From a virus: 31,842 nt of DNA. The position numbers were made by a program, and so were the translations under genes. The stretch's first letter is position 1. The number at the start of each line of letters is the position of its first letter. Positions 10,312-16,966 of this stretch are shown here, piece after piece. The notes below the pieces were generated by a model, which did not search any database, was not told the DNA's origin, and saw only the letters and a program-made list of their open reading frames with translations. The stretch spans positions 1 to 31,842 of the IMG/VR virus record IMGVR_UViG_3300032053_000316; one strand, given 5' to 3'.

Positions 10312-10589
10312 CTGCTACCTCCTCCACGAAAGGCTAAGTATTCTGTCTCATCTTTTATACAGGTAAGATGAGCTATCCAGCCAGCCTCATGAATCTTCCA
10401 ATACAGGTGCTGCACAGCCACCTCACGCACACTCTTGGGTAACTTGTCGAGCAGGTGTAGATAGTAATTGAACGGAGCACCTCCGGTTTCCAACAAGTGC
10501 AGGTTGATCTCGGACTCACACCTTGTTATCAACCTACGTACTTTAGGTGTTAGTAGGTCAGCAACTAATCGGTTTCTTGTAATACCCAT
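10308..10589 (-). CDS. Hypothetical protein, 93 aa
   Basis: An AGGAGG site five bases before ATG decides the start, and the gene overlaps the next by ATGA. The protein is mostly helical and basic (RNRLVADLLTPKVRRLITRCE). The leader upstream carries the palindrome at 10607-10630. No family recognised. Confidence 0.55.
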   Translation of the reverse strand: MGITRNRLVADLLTPKVRRLITRCESEINLHLLETGGAPFNYYLHLLDKLPKSVREVAVQHLYWKIHEAGWIAHLTCIKDETEYLAFRGGGSR

Positions 10590-10606
10590 TGTGTCCTCCT
10601 AGTAAG

Positions 10607-10630
10607 ATGCTACATACATTTATGTAGCAT
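10607..10630. promoter_or_regulatory. Palindrome copy 1 upstream of the 93-aa gene
   Basis: ATGCTACATA (10607-10616) and TATGTAGCAT (10621-10630) form a perfect 10-bp inverted repeat with a 4-base loop. On the leftward strand it lies just before the Shine-Dalgarno site of the 10308-10589 gene. An almost identical element sits in the same position before the gene at 29244-29591. No T-tract follows in the direction of transcription, which argues for an operator or RNA control element over a terminator. Confidence 0.55.
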
Positions 10631-10670
10631 TTTCCCGCGCCGGGGGCCAATAACGTGTAAACCAGCGGAC

Positions 10671-11045
10671 TTAGCTTTTTTCAGGCATTTCCGACGGTTT
10701 TATCACGGGCGCGTGGATTTCGTCGGATTTCGGCAATCCCTCCACGACGAGACCATCTAGAATCAACTCACCAAGCGTTTGGATGTCTGGACAAGACCAT
10801 GTAGAGCCGTTTGGTGCATAGACTGATAGGTGCATCATCTCGTGGCGCACCGATACCTTAAACCGAAAGCCCTGGGCGAGGATGATGTAGTTGCGATCCC
10901 CGACCTCCCTAACACCTCCCTCTTGTAATGCTAGACTGTCTGGCAAGACGCCGAAGGTATCGTAAAAGTAGGTTGACACCACAGCACGTTGCTGACTCAT
11001 CCTCAACTCTGCTGCTCTCAATGCGTTTTCCTTAAGTGTGTACAT
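10671..11045 (-). CDS. Hypothetical protein, 124 aa
   Basis: Starts behind GGAGG with a six-base spacer and overlaps the 3' end of the SNF2 gene by 14 bases. The N-terminus is helical, the middle beta-rich (RNYIILAQGFRFKVSVRHEMMHLSVYAPNG), and the C-terminus is Pro/Lys-rich and probably disordered. The HEMMH string recalls a metal-binding HExxH motif but lacks the correct spacing, so no enzymatic claim is made. The 81 bases after its stop hold a GC-rich stretch and the palindrome. Confidence 0.5.
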   Translation of the reverse strand: MYTLKENALRAAELRMSQQRAVVSTYFYDTFGVLPDSLALQEGGVREVGDRNYIILAQGFRFKVSVRHEMMHLSVYAPNGSTWSCPDIQTLGELILDGLVVEGLPKSDEIHAPVIKPSEMPEKS

Positions 11046-13710
11046 TGTTTCCCTCCAAATAGTTGTTGATGTTCCTTAGAGCCTCTCCACGCAGAATGTC
11101 GTTGCTCATAGCTATCTTCCTGCTGAGGATTCTCTCAACAAAGTCATCTATGGACTTTGGGTGGCGCAGAGTTATTATCTGACAGGTTCTGTCTTGGCCA
11201 ATGCGATGGCAGTTATGCACAGTTGCTAGACCGACTACGAAGGAATGATCTTCTGCAATCTCCAGATCATATACGTTTGTATACTTGTCGAGTTTAGAAC
11301 TAGTAGCAGTTACAGTATACAAAGCGTAACCATCCAAGCGCTGTTTGGTATCCGTCTTATTGGCACTAGTATTAAAGCCTCCTATATAAATGTGATTGCT
11401 GTTATCATCCACCTCTCTGTAACCTGGCGTGTATCCACACTGGGCTGCTAATAGACACATATCATAGGCCAACGTTGCTGATACTGATGACCACTCACAG
11501 TTAGTGCCTTTTATATGCCCATCGCCGCTTATATATCCTTGCAGAAGGTGCGTTGACTGCTCCGGTGCTAGTTGGAGAAGCTCTGGAGACAACCTTTTAT
11601 GCTCCGCGCCCTTACCACACAAGTGCATCATGAGATCACGTAATTCTATAGAGTACGCATACATCTCTACGGCATTAGCGTTGGCCTTTTCGTACAGTTG
11701 TGTTGTGATACCTAAACTTGCACACCAGGCAGTAAATGGAGTTAGACAGTCAAGATTTTCATGGCTGCAGCAAAGACCAACGAAGTGGTCTCCTAGCCAT
11801 CCGTTTGCTAAATAGTAACCAATAGAGTACAGGGCATCGTTGGTGAGCATAATACTGTCTGGTAGCGTTACCAGACGACTGTTGACCTGCTCAATCCCAT
11901 TATTCATAAAGGTTCTTGGCCTGTGTATCACAGATGGAACTGCAATGGACTCGTGGGCCAACACAGCAATCTCCGGCAGCACAAGCATATCACCAGGAAT
12001 AATAGACCAGGCTGGTTTCCACACAAGGCTCTCGGCATCTTTTGTATATACTAAGATTTGGTGATCGTGTGTGCACACTAGGGGTTTTACAGTGCGATGG
12101 GTTTCGATGGATGTTAGAATGCCACGGCACTGGCGTTTATGTGCATTTACTACAGGTCTCCATCTCCCCATATGTGTCAAAACATTGTCACCGGCAAGTA
12201 TGGTCTCGATTGGCACTAGCCCGCGTTTCAATACACGTACAAGTTGACCCTCTGCAATACAGCGATCTTCTGCTTGCGTGTTGACCGATGGATTGTAGTC
12301 TTTCTCAACAAAGATCAATTTGCAAGCACGTGTAAGGGTGAGTCCCACTCCGCCAGTATCCACAGTGGCTATCAACACGCGGGCCTCTCCACTCTGCACA
12401 GCCCCCACGATTTCATCTACAGACTTGCGCTTGAAGCCACCCATGAGAGTTACGCAAGTCACTCCACGTTTAGTCAGTCTGTTGTATAGCGCCAGAACAG
12501 TTTCCCTAAACTGTGTAAACACCAGTACCGACTCGTTGGCCAATTCGTTTTCCAACAGTTCCTCAATGGCATCGAGCTTGCCGGACTCGTCTGAATCATC
12601 GAGCGTTGCCGTGGTGCTGGCTATCTGTCGTAGCCTTGTTAACTTAGCAATAACGTTGGGTGCTTTGAGGATGTCACCTTTCTCTAGCGCCACCTTTGCC
12701 AGTTTAGCCATCTCACGGTACATACGCGCCTGTGCATCCGTCATTTCCACAGGTAGCTCCTTGTAGGTTTTCTCAGGAAGCCACGGTAGGACTTCGGCCT
12801 TCGTTCTCAGCAAAGTGATCGGGGCTAGTTCCTGTGTGAGAATCTCCTTGTTCCTTACTCCAATCACCTCCTTGAAGCCTGTATAATAATTGACCGAGTA
12901 GTCTACAAACATCTCATAGAAGCGGTAGTAGGACGTGTACGTCTGTGGATACAACAGGTTAAGTAGTGCCCATAGTTCCCCAGGATGATTAGCTACTGGG
13001 GTTCCTGTCATCAACATCATTCCGCCAGCGTTAATCTGGGTCGTGGCTGCGAATACTTGTGTTTGAGGATTTTTGATTTTCGTGGCCTCATCACCTATAA
13101 ACCAGTCCCACGCATAATCATCAAGGCCCTCAACCAAGCGCAGTATCTCCCAGTTGAGTATCACATATCCACCAGCCCTATATGCTCCAGGCAACTTACC
13201 CCTCTCCTTAGAGGAAATCACCTGGGCCTGTGCACCCGGATGCCAGACCCTGATCTGTGAGTCCCACCACCCAGTAAGTGACTTGGGACACACGACGAGA
13301 ACATGGCTGCACAGGCCCGATTCCTTAACTGTATATATAGCTTGGATAGTTTTACCAGTCCCAGGTTCGTCAGCCACCAGCACTCGCTTGGTGTGCAGAA
13401 TGAATCGCACCCCTGCCTGTTGATACGGCCATAGTTGATCACCATGTCCATTAAGGTCACTGGTGTCTTTTAGAGACACTCGTGATTGGTATTCCTTCAG
13501 GTAGGACTTATACCAAGTATCAAGCGCTGGAACCATCTCCTTATCGTACTCTAAGAACAGGCGTAGCATGGAAGGCTCAAGCTGAGCGCTTACTCCGTTT
13601 CCCTCCGGTCTTACGCCTGGCACACCCAACAAGTATTTTAACTTGGAAAGGGTCTGATTCTGGCTGAAAATCCGATATTTGCCCCTCCCACTCTTTATTA
13701 ACTTTATCAC
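11032..13710 (-). CDS. SNF2-family DNA helicase/translocase interrupted by an intein
   Basis: 892 residues: a 542-residue SNF2 ATPase plus a 350-residue intein. The motor has Walker A DEPGTGKT (114-121), motif II DEAT (207-210), motif III TGTP (235-238), motif V with TGGVGLT, and motif VI split as QAEDR/CHRIGQ by the intein. It would act on branched or forked DNA; its gene lies next to a RuvC-like resolvase. The start is GTG with an AGGAG site four bases before it, placing the first 134 bases inside the resolvase gene. The N-terminal residues 10-50 look like genuine protein, which supports this start over an internal Met at residue 48. Confidence 0.9.
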   Translation of the reverse strand: MIKLIKSGRGKYRIFSQNQTLSKLKYLLGVPGVRPEGNGVSAQLEPSMLRLFLEYDKEMVPALDTWYKSYLKEYQSRVSLKDTSDLNGHGDQLWPYQQAGVRFILHTKRVLVADEPGTGKTIQAIYTVKESGLCSHVLVVCPKSLTGWWDSQIRVWHPGAQAQVISSKERGKLPGAYRAGGYVILNWEILRLVEGLDDYAWDWFIGDEATKIKNPQTQVFAATTQINAGGMMLMTGTPVANHPGELWALLNLLYPQTYTSYYRFYEMFVDYSVNYYTGFKEVIGVRNKEILTQELAPITLLRTKAEVLPWLPEKTYKELPVEMTDAQARMYREMAKLAKVALEKGDILKAPNVIAKLTRLRQIASTTATLDDSDESGKLDAIEELLENELANESVLVFTQFRETVLALYNRLTKRGVTCVTLMGGFKRKSVDEIVGAVQSGEARVLIATVDTGGVGLTLTRACKLIFVEKDYNPSVNTQAEDRCIAEGQLVRVLKRGLVPIETILAGDNVLTHMGRWRPVVNAHKRQCRGILTSIETHRTVKPLVCTHDHQILVYTKDAESLVWKPAWSIIPGDMLVLPEIAVLAHESIAVPSVIHRPRTFMNNGIEQVNSRLVTLPDSIMLTNDALYSIGYYLANGWLGDHFVGLCCSHENLDCLTPFTAWCASLGITTQLYEKANANAVEMYAYSIELRDLMMHLCGKGAEHKRLSPELLQLAPEQSTHLLQGYISGDGHIKGTNCEWSSVSATLAYDMCLLAAQCGYTPGYREVDDNSNHIYIGGFNTSANKTDTKQRLDGYALYTVTATSSKLDKYTNVYDLEIAEDHSFVVGLATVHNCHRIGQDRTCQIITLRHPKSIDDFVERILSRKIAMSNDILRGEALRNINNYLEGNNVHT
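11212..12261 (-). other. Full-length intein with LAGLIDADG homing endonuclease
   Basis: 350 residues, starting with Cys1 (CIAEGQLVRV), with a block-B-like CTHDHQI, and ending VYDLEIAEDHSFVVGLATVHN except that the last two residues, His-Asn, precede Cys+1 of the extein. All hallmarks of a class 1 splicing element are present. Between the splicing blocks are two LAGLIDADG-like motifs, YSIGYYLANGW and LLQGYISGDG, which indicate a double-motif homing endonuclease. The second motif keeps its acidic residue (GDG), whereas the first has AN where an acidic residue is usual, so nuclease activity is uncertain. Removal would join QAEDR to CHRIGQ and restore helicase motif VI. Confidence 0.93.
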
Positions 13711-14119
13711 ATTTCTCCTTAATGAACCCTGCTAGTGCTCCTAGTGGTTCGCCGTGTTGCATCAGATAGTGTATGATGTGCTGCACGGAATCCTTAGCGT
13801 GCTCAGCCATCTCACGCGGCTTCCTGATAGGGTAGCCCATCTTGACTGACGGTTCCTGTTCGATGAGTTTGATGCCCCTTAACTCGCATATATACTGTAC
13901 CACCCCAATGACCCTAACTGTCAGGAAAGTATTGTTAGCCAGTGACTTAGCCATATGTGGAAAGAGTCTAAAGTTCTCTACGATAACTACATCTGGCTTG
14001 AATCTATCAATGAGAGCATCGAGACCGTGCCACAACTCGACTACACCGAACTCCAGTTTATTCCCATCATACAGTGCATAACCCGAAGAAATCCCTGGAT
14101 CTACAGCGAGCAGTCTCAT
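13577..14119 (-). CDS. RuvC-like Holliday-junction resolvase
   Basis: 180 residues from ATG at 14119, which overlaps the HNH stop as ATGA. The RNase H-like fold is marked by LAVDPGISSG (catalytic Asp7), VVIVENF (Glu48) and EHAKD (His107, Asp110), the acidic set of RuvC-type nucleases. It probably resolves branched recombination or replication intermediates before packaging. The last 44 codons overlap the start of the SNF2 gene in a different frame, and that Arg/Lys-rich tail may be dispensable. Family assignment is strong; the exact substrate is inferred. Confidence 0.85.
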   Translation of the reverse strand: MRLLAVDPGISSGYALYDGNKLEFGVVELWHGLDALIDRFKPDVVIVENFRLFPHMAKSLANNTFLTVRVIGVVQYICELRGIKLIEQEPSVKMGYPIRKPREMAEHAKDSVQHIIHYLMQHGEPLGALAGFIKEKCDKVNKEWEGQISDFQPESDPFQVKILVGCARRKTGGKRSKRSA

Positions 14120-14754
14120 AGGTGTTTCCAATACTTTCTGCGGCATAGTGCTTCTATATGCTTCACGGTCACCCCATAGTAATCACCTAAGGATCTGCAT
14201 GTTTGCCCAGCCTCATGGGATGTAAGTATCTCAAGGATTTGCTGCTCTGTCAACTTCGAGCGGCCATTCCGCTCACACTCCGCATTTCTGTGTTTGCTTC
14301 GGCTATCCTCATAGTTGTCTTTACATGTACCCCAAAACGTGTGAAGAGGATTGATACACCGAATGTTATCACAGGTATGACACAGCTGAAGATCTGGCTC
14401 GTTCTCGTTACAAAATAGCCACTTTATGAACCTAATAGGTCTGATCTGCATCCCACCTAAGCTCCACGAAGGCTCCACCGTAGACTGTATATTGTTCCAT
14501 AGCCAGCAACCGTCTACAATAGCAACATGCCTAAATAGGCGAAATACATCTCCTGTTGCAACGTCTAGATTACAAAAGTATCCTACAAAGAAGCCCTTAT
14601 GGTGCATAATCCCCTGTCGGCTTACACCGTGGCATTGTGGGCTACAGTATAGGCGTTTGCTATACATCGCTAGTCTCGGAACCCCCGGTGCAGTATACAT
14701 CATAGGTATCTCTTTTTCACAAACCTGACAGAATCTTGGTTCATATGCCTGCAT
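14116..14754 (-). CDS. HNH endonuclease, free-standing homing type
   Basis: 212 residues starting behind AGGAG with a seven-base spacer. An N-terminal CxxC...CxxxC zinc-binding module (C9, C12, C37, C41) is followed by an HNH core (CHTCDN, CINPLH and a DN pair, residues 125-147). The C-terminus is a helix-turn-helix-like segment beginning LTEQQILEIL. This order matches phage homing endonucleases of the HNH_3 type. It sits between an aldo/keto reductase and the resolvase in an otherwise tightly packed operon, consistent with an inserted mobile gene. Confidence 0.85.
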   Translation of the reverse strand: MQAYEPRFCQVCEKEIPMMYTAPGVPRLAMYSKRLYCSPQCHGVSRQGIMHHKGFFVGYFCNLDVATGDVFRLFRHVAIVDGCWLWNNIQSTVEPSWSLGGMQIRPIRFIKWLFCNENEPDLQLCHTCDNIRCINPLHTFWGTCKDNYEDSRSKHRNAECERNGRSKLTEQQILEILTSHEAGQTCRSLGDYYGVTVKHIEALCRRKYWKHL

Positions 14755-14764
14755 ACTCTGTCTC

Positions 14765-15568
14765 CTACTCCACGAGTTTACCCGCCGAGCGTGCAGCATC
14801 ACCATACGCTTCCATGTATTTGAGCTTGCTGTCGCTCATTCCGATGTGGCGCTCCAGAGCCGATGCGATGTCTCGAAATTGAGTGATGTTCCTCAAGCCC
14901 ATGAGCACTACGTCTACGGCAGGGTTCGTTAGCACATAGTAGTAGAAGTCCCAGGGGAATATCGTCGGCCAGCGGTACTCAATGAGCTTCTCGGTGAACG
15001 TAGCTTTCATAATCAATATGCCAGTGTTGTGCTGATCAGCAGCAGGAAATACCAGGGTTTCAGGCTCTTTCATAGCACAGTTGTACCAGCACAGGCACGT
15101 ATCGAATAGTCCTGTAGCTACGCACTTGCCGACTTCTTCCCAGTTGTGGCCAGTGACGCCGATCCACCGAATGAGACCATCCTCTTTTGCTTTAAGCGCA
15201 GCTTCGTATGCACCACCTGGAGCAAATATCTGCTCCCGCTCGCTTGGTGAATTGATAGCGTGCATACTCCAGATGTCTACGTAGTCAGTACGTAGCATCT
15301 TCAGGGAGTACTCCAACTCACCCCTTGCCCCCTGTGCACCCCGTTGCAAAGTCTTTGTGCCCAAGATGATGTTCTGTCGTCGGCCAATGAGCGCCTCCCC
15401 GATGACCTCTTCGTCCTTGCCATCGCGGTAGGCTCTGGCAGCGTCTACGTAGTTGACGCCACAGTCGAGCGCTGCACGGTAGCCTTCGGGCGTGAGGCAG
15501 TATGCCCCACCCACACCGAGTCTGGTTATTGTTAGACCTGTACGTCCAAGCGTTGTTGTAGGTAACAT
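14765..15568 (-). CDS. Aldo/keto reductase
   Basis: 267 residues. The ATG overlaps the preceding stop (TGATG) and lies behind GGAGGA. The family tetrad is complete: Asp42 and Tyr47 in VDAARAYRDG, Lys72 in LGTKT, and His103 in WSMHAI, so an NAD(P)H-dependent carbonyl reductase of TIM-barrel fold is expected. It resembles the single-domain bacterial aldo/keto reductases that begin LGRTGL..TRLGVG. The substrate is unknown. Such an enzyme within a phage replication operon is unusual and suggests an auxiliary metabolic gene taken from a host. The tight coupling upstream shows it is part of the operon and not an assembly error. Confidence 0.88.
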   Translation of the reverse strand: MLPTTTLGRTGLTITRLGVGGAYCLTPEGYRAALDCGVNYVDAARAYRDGKDEEVIGEALIGRRQNIILGTKTLQRGAQGARGELEYSLKMLRTDYVDIWSMHAINSPSEREQIFAPGGAYEAALKAKEDGLIRWIGVTGHNWEEVGKCVATGLFDTCLCWYNCAMKEPETLVFPAADQHNTGILIMKATFTEKLIEYRWPTIFPWDFYYYVLTNPAVDVVLMGLRNITQFRDIASALERHIGMSDSKLKYMEAYGDAARSAGKLVE

Positions 15569-15900
15569 CACTCCTCCATCTTATGTACTGTTATGGACCT
15601 GCTGATACCCCAGTGCACCTTGCAGGGGTCCTCTGGTTGTACTGATACTGCTGTCTGCCGCATTTGTATAGCCGCGATCTTTTTGGCCAGGTTGTGCTTA
15701 GCGCGGCCAATGGCTATTGCCCCACCAAGATCTTCACTCCATACGTCTCGCTTACCACATATAGCTAGTCCAGCAGCAACAATAATTCTGCTCTCATACT
15801 CCATCGTTACGGTGGCGATAGTATAGGGACGCCTGTAGATCGTCTCCTCTACCTGTGCTGCGTTGGCGATGTCCTCTTTGAACTGTCTACTGAGTTTCAT
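15568..15900 (-). CDS. Hypothetical protein, 110 aa
   Basis: Coupled at both ends: its ATG overlaps the upstream stop (ATGA) and its own TGA overlaps the reductase ATG. It looks like a small soluble alpha/beta protein, with a beta stretch (YTIATVTMEYESRIIVAAGL) and a basic helix (GRAKHNLAKKIAAIQ). Coupling to the reductase is only suggestive of a shared role. No family recognised. Confidence 0.6.
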   Translation of the reverse strand: MKLSRQFKEDIANAAQVEETIYRRPYTIATVTMEYESRIIVAAGLAICGKRDVWSEDLGGAIAIGRAKHNLAKKIAAIQMRQTAVSVQPEDPCKVHWGISRSITVHKMEE

Positions 15901-16136
15901 TTGGTCTCCTTGTATGAGTGCTTGTTGACCTCATCCCAAAAGTAGCGAACAGTTTTGCCTGTATCTATGTCAACGATGCAAACGAGAACCCTACCAAGCA
16001 GGCCTCTTGCTATTATATTGAACAGTTTCAGGAGACTCATTCCATTTAGTCCCCACCAAGCCAGTACATAGAGATAAATAGCAAAAAGTGCCATACCGAT
16101 GATTGCACCAGTTACAAGCATCAAAGCGTCGTTCAC
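15897..16136 (-). CDS. Small membrane protein, 79 aa
   Basis: The start is a GTG that overlaps the upstream TGA (GTGA) behind AAGGGGG. Starts further upstream would lack a ribosome site and run into the preceding gene. One or two hydrophobic helices are visible (LMLVTGAIIGMALFAIYLYVL and a second, weaker one), followed by a hydrophilic C-terminus with VDIDTGKTVRYFWDEV. Probably inner-membrane with a cytoplasmic tail. The function is unknown. Confidence 0.6.
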   Translation of the reverse strand: MNDALMLVTGAIIGMALFAIYLYVLAWWGLNGMSLLKLFNIIARGLLGRVLVCIVDIDTGKTVRYFWDEVNKHSYKETK

Positions 16137-16384
16137 TTGGCCCCCTTGAATCTTAATATCCATCCATCGGGTTTCTTTATCCACACAAAACCATCTACAC
16201 CAGTGTCTCTTACCCACCTACCACATGCTAGCCAACATCTGTTCCAGTGATACTTGCCTCCGGTGCTCAAGCGACAGCAGGAGTTGTTGAAATACATGCA
16301 GGTATCACAGAGCTTGCCTTCCATGACACCGTACGTCTCGTGCATCTTGTTCAGGTACTTAGACTTCTTATATATTCGTGTCAT
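16133..16384 (-). CDS. Cys-rich small protein, 83 aa
   Basis: The start is set by AGGAGG seven bases before ATG. The protein has a cluster of Cys and His (CDTC, SCC, HWNRC, LAC) that could bind one or two zinc ions, after a basic N-terminus (MTRIYKKSKYLNK). Overlapped by the next start as GTGA. It may be a nucleic-acid-binding zinc protein, but no named family was recognised. Confidence 0.6.
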   Translation of the reverse strand: MTRIYKKSKYLNKMHETYGVMEGKLCDTCMYFNNSCCRLSTGGKYHWNRCWLACGRWVRDTGVDGFVWIKKPDGWILRFKGAK

Positions 16385-16655
16385 CGTGATCCTCCTGTGG
16401 CTCTGCAAGCTCATGAATCTTGAGCAGCCACTCTGTAGCGATGTCTCGATCTGACTTCTTCTCAGTGTCGCTGAGATCCTTGTATGCTGTATTGCACTGT
16501 GTTCTCCAGCGTCTTAGGTTGCCAACAGTTAGGTGCACGATCATGTACTCTGTCCACCGAGCCCATATATGGTGAGCAAGCTCAGCTAGTTGCTCAACGA
16601 ACTCGTCTGGCATCTCACGTACCAAGCGTCCAATTTCTTCATCCGTTATTGGCAT
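16368..16655 (-). CDS. Conserved small phage protein, 95 aa
   Basis: Starts behind AAGGAG. The second half (AYKDLSDTEKKSDRDIATEW) matches a recurring phage pattern in which a loop with LS-x-x-EK-x-SDR precedes a helix. That pattern also occurs in RyR-like and related small domains. The protein is acidic and helical, and no enzymatic residues are obvious. It overlaps the zinc-binding gene by 17 bases. Confidence 0.6.
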   Translation of the reverse strand: MPITDEEIGRLVREMPDEFVEQLAELAHHIWARWTEYMIVHLTVGNLRRWRTQCNTAYKDLSDTEKKSDRDIATEWLLKIHELAEPQEDHDDTNI

Positions 16656-16656
16656 A

Positions 16657-16755
16657 TTACTCCTTATCTCCACGGCAGCATAGGGCAAAGATTTTGCCCA
16701 GAAACAAACCAGCCAGTATGGAAAACAGTCCCCACCCAGCTAGATACAGTAACAT
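16657..16755 (-). CDS. Tiny single-span membrane protein, 32 aa
   Basis: A short reading frame of 33 codons with a near-perfect GGAGGTAAT site directly before ATG, and its TAA one base before the next ATG. Residues 2-24 form a hydrophobic helix (LLYLAGWGLFSILAGLFLG...), then come two Cys and a charged tail. The ribosome site, the fit in an otherwise 100-base gap and coupling on both sides support it as a real gene. The function is unknown; a holin-like or small regulatory membrane peptide is possible. Confidence 0.65.
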   Translation of the reverse strand: MLLYLAGWGLFSILAGLFLGKIFALCCRGDKE

Positions 16756-16756
16756 A

Positions 16757-16957
16757 TTACCTCCTTAGATATACCTGTGCAAAGCGCTCCCTGAGTGATT
16801 CTTCTTCAATCAACCATCTGCCCGGCTGATGATCGTCCGGTGGGATGGTCTCAACCAACCTCCTGCGACACCATGAATACACAGTACTCAAGTTGATCCT
16901 ATATCGCTGTGAAGCTTCTCTCGGCGTTATGTATATCTTGCTGTTCTTGTCTAACAT
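16757..16957 (-). CDS. MerR/excisionase-like helix-turn-helix protein, 66 aa
   Basis: The sequence ITPREASQRYRINLSTVYSW followed by GRWLIEEESL matches the helix-turn-helix and wing of MerR/Xis-type small DNA-binding proteins. It has no other domain, so it is probably a regulator or recombination directionality-type factor; no integrase is present in the window. It lies directly after the polymerase gene. Confidence 0.75.
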   Translation of the reverse strand: MLDKNSKIYITPREASQRYRINLSTVYSWCRRRLVETIPPDDHQPGRWLIEEESLRERFAQVYLRR

Positions 16958-16966
16958 CTGACACCT

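Noticed and set aside
10671-11045. HEMMH as metalloprotease motif in the 124-aa protein
   Set aside because: Spacing and context (RHEMMHLSV) differ from a true HExxH helix and there is no third ligand visible.
11500-12770. Forward frames opposite the intein and helicase
   Set aside because: Motifs lie on the reverse strand and the forward frames show no ribosome sites or recognisable protein features.
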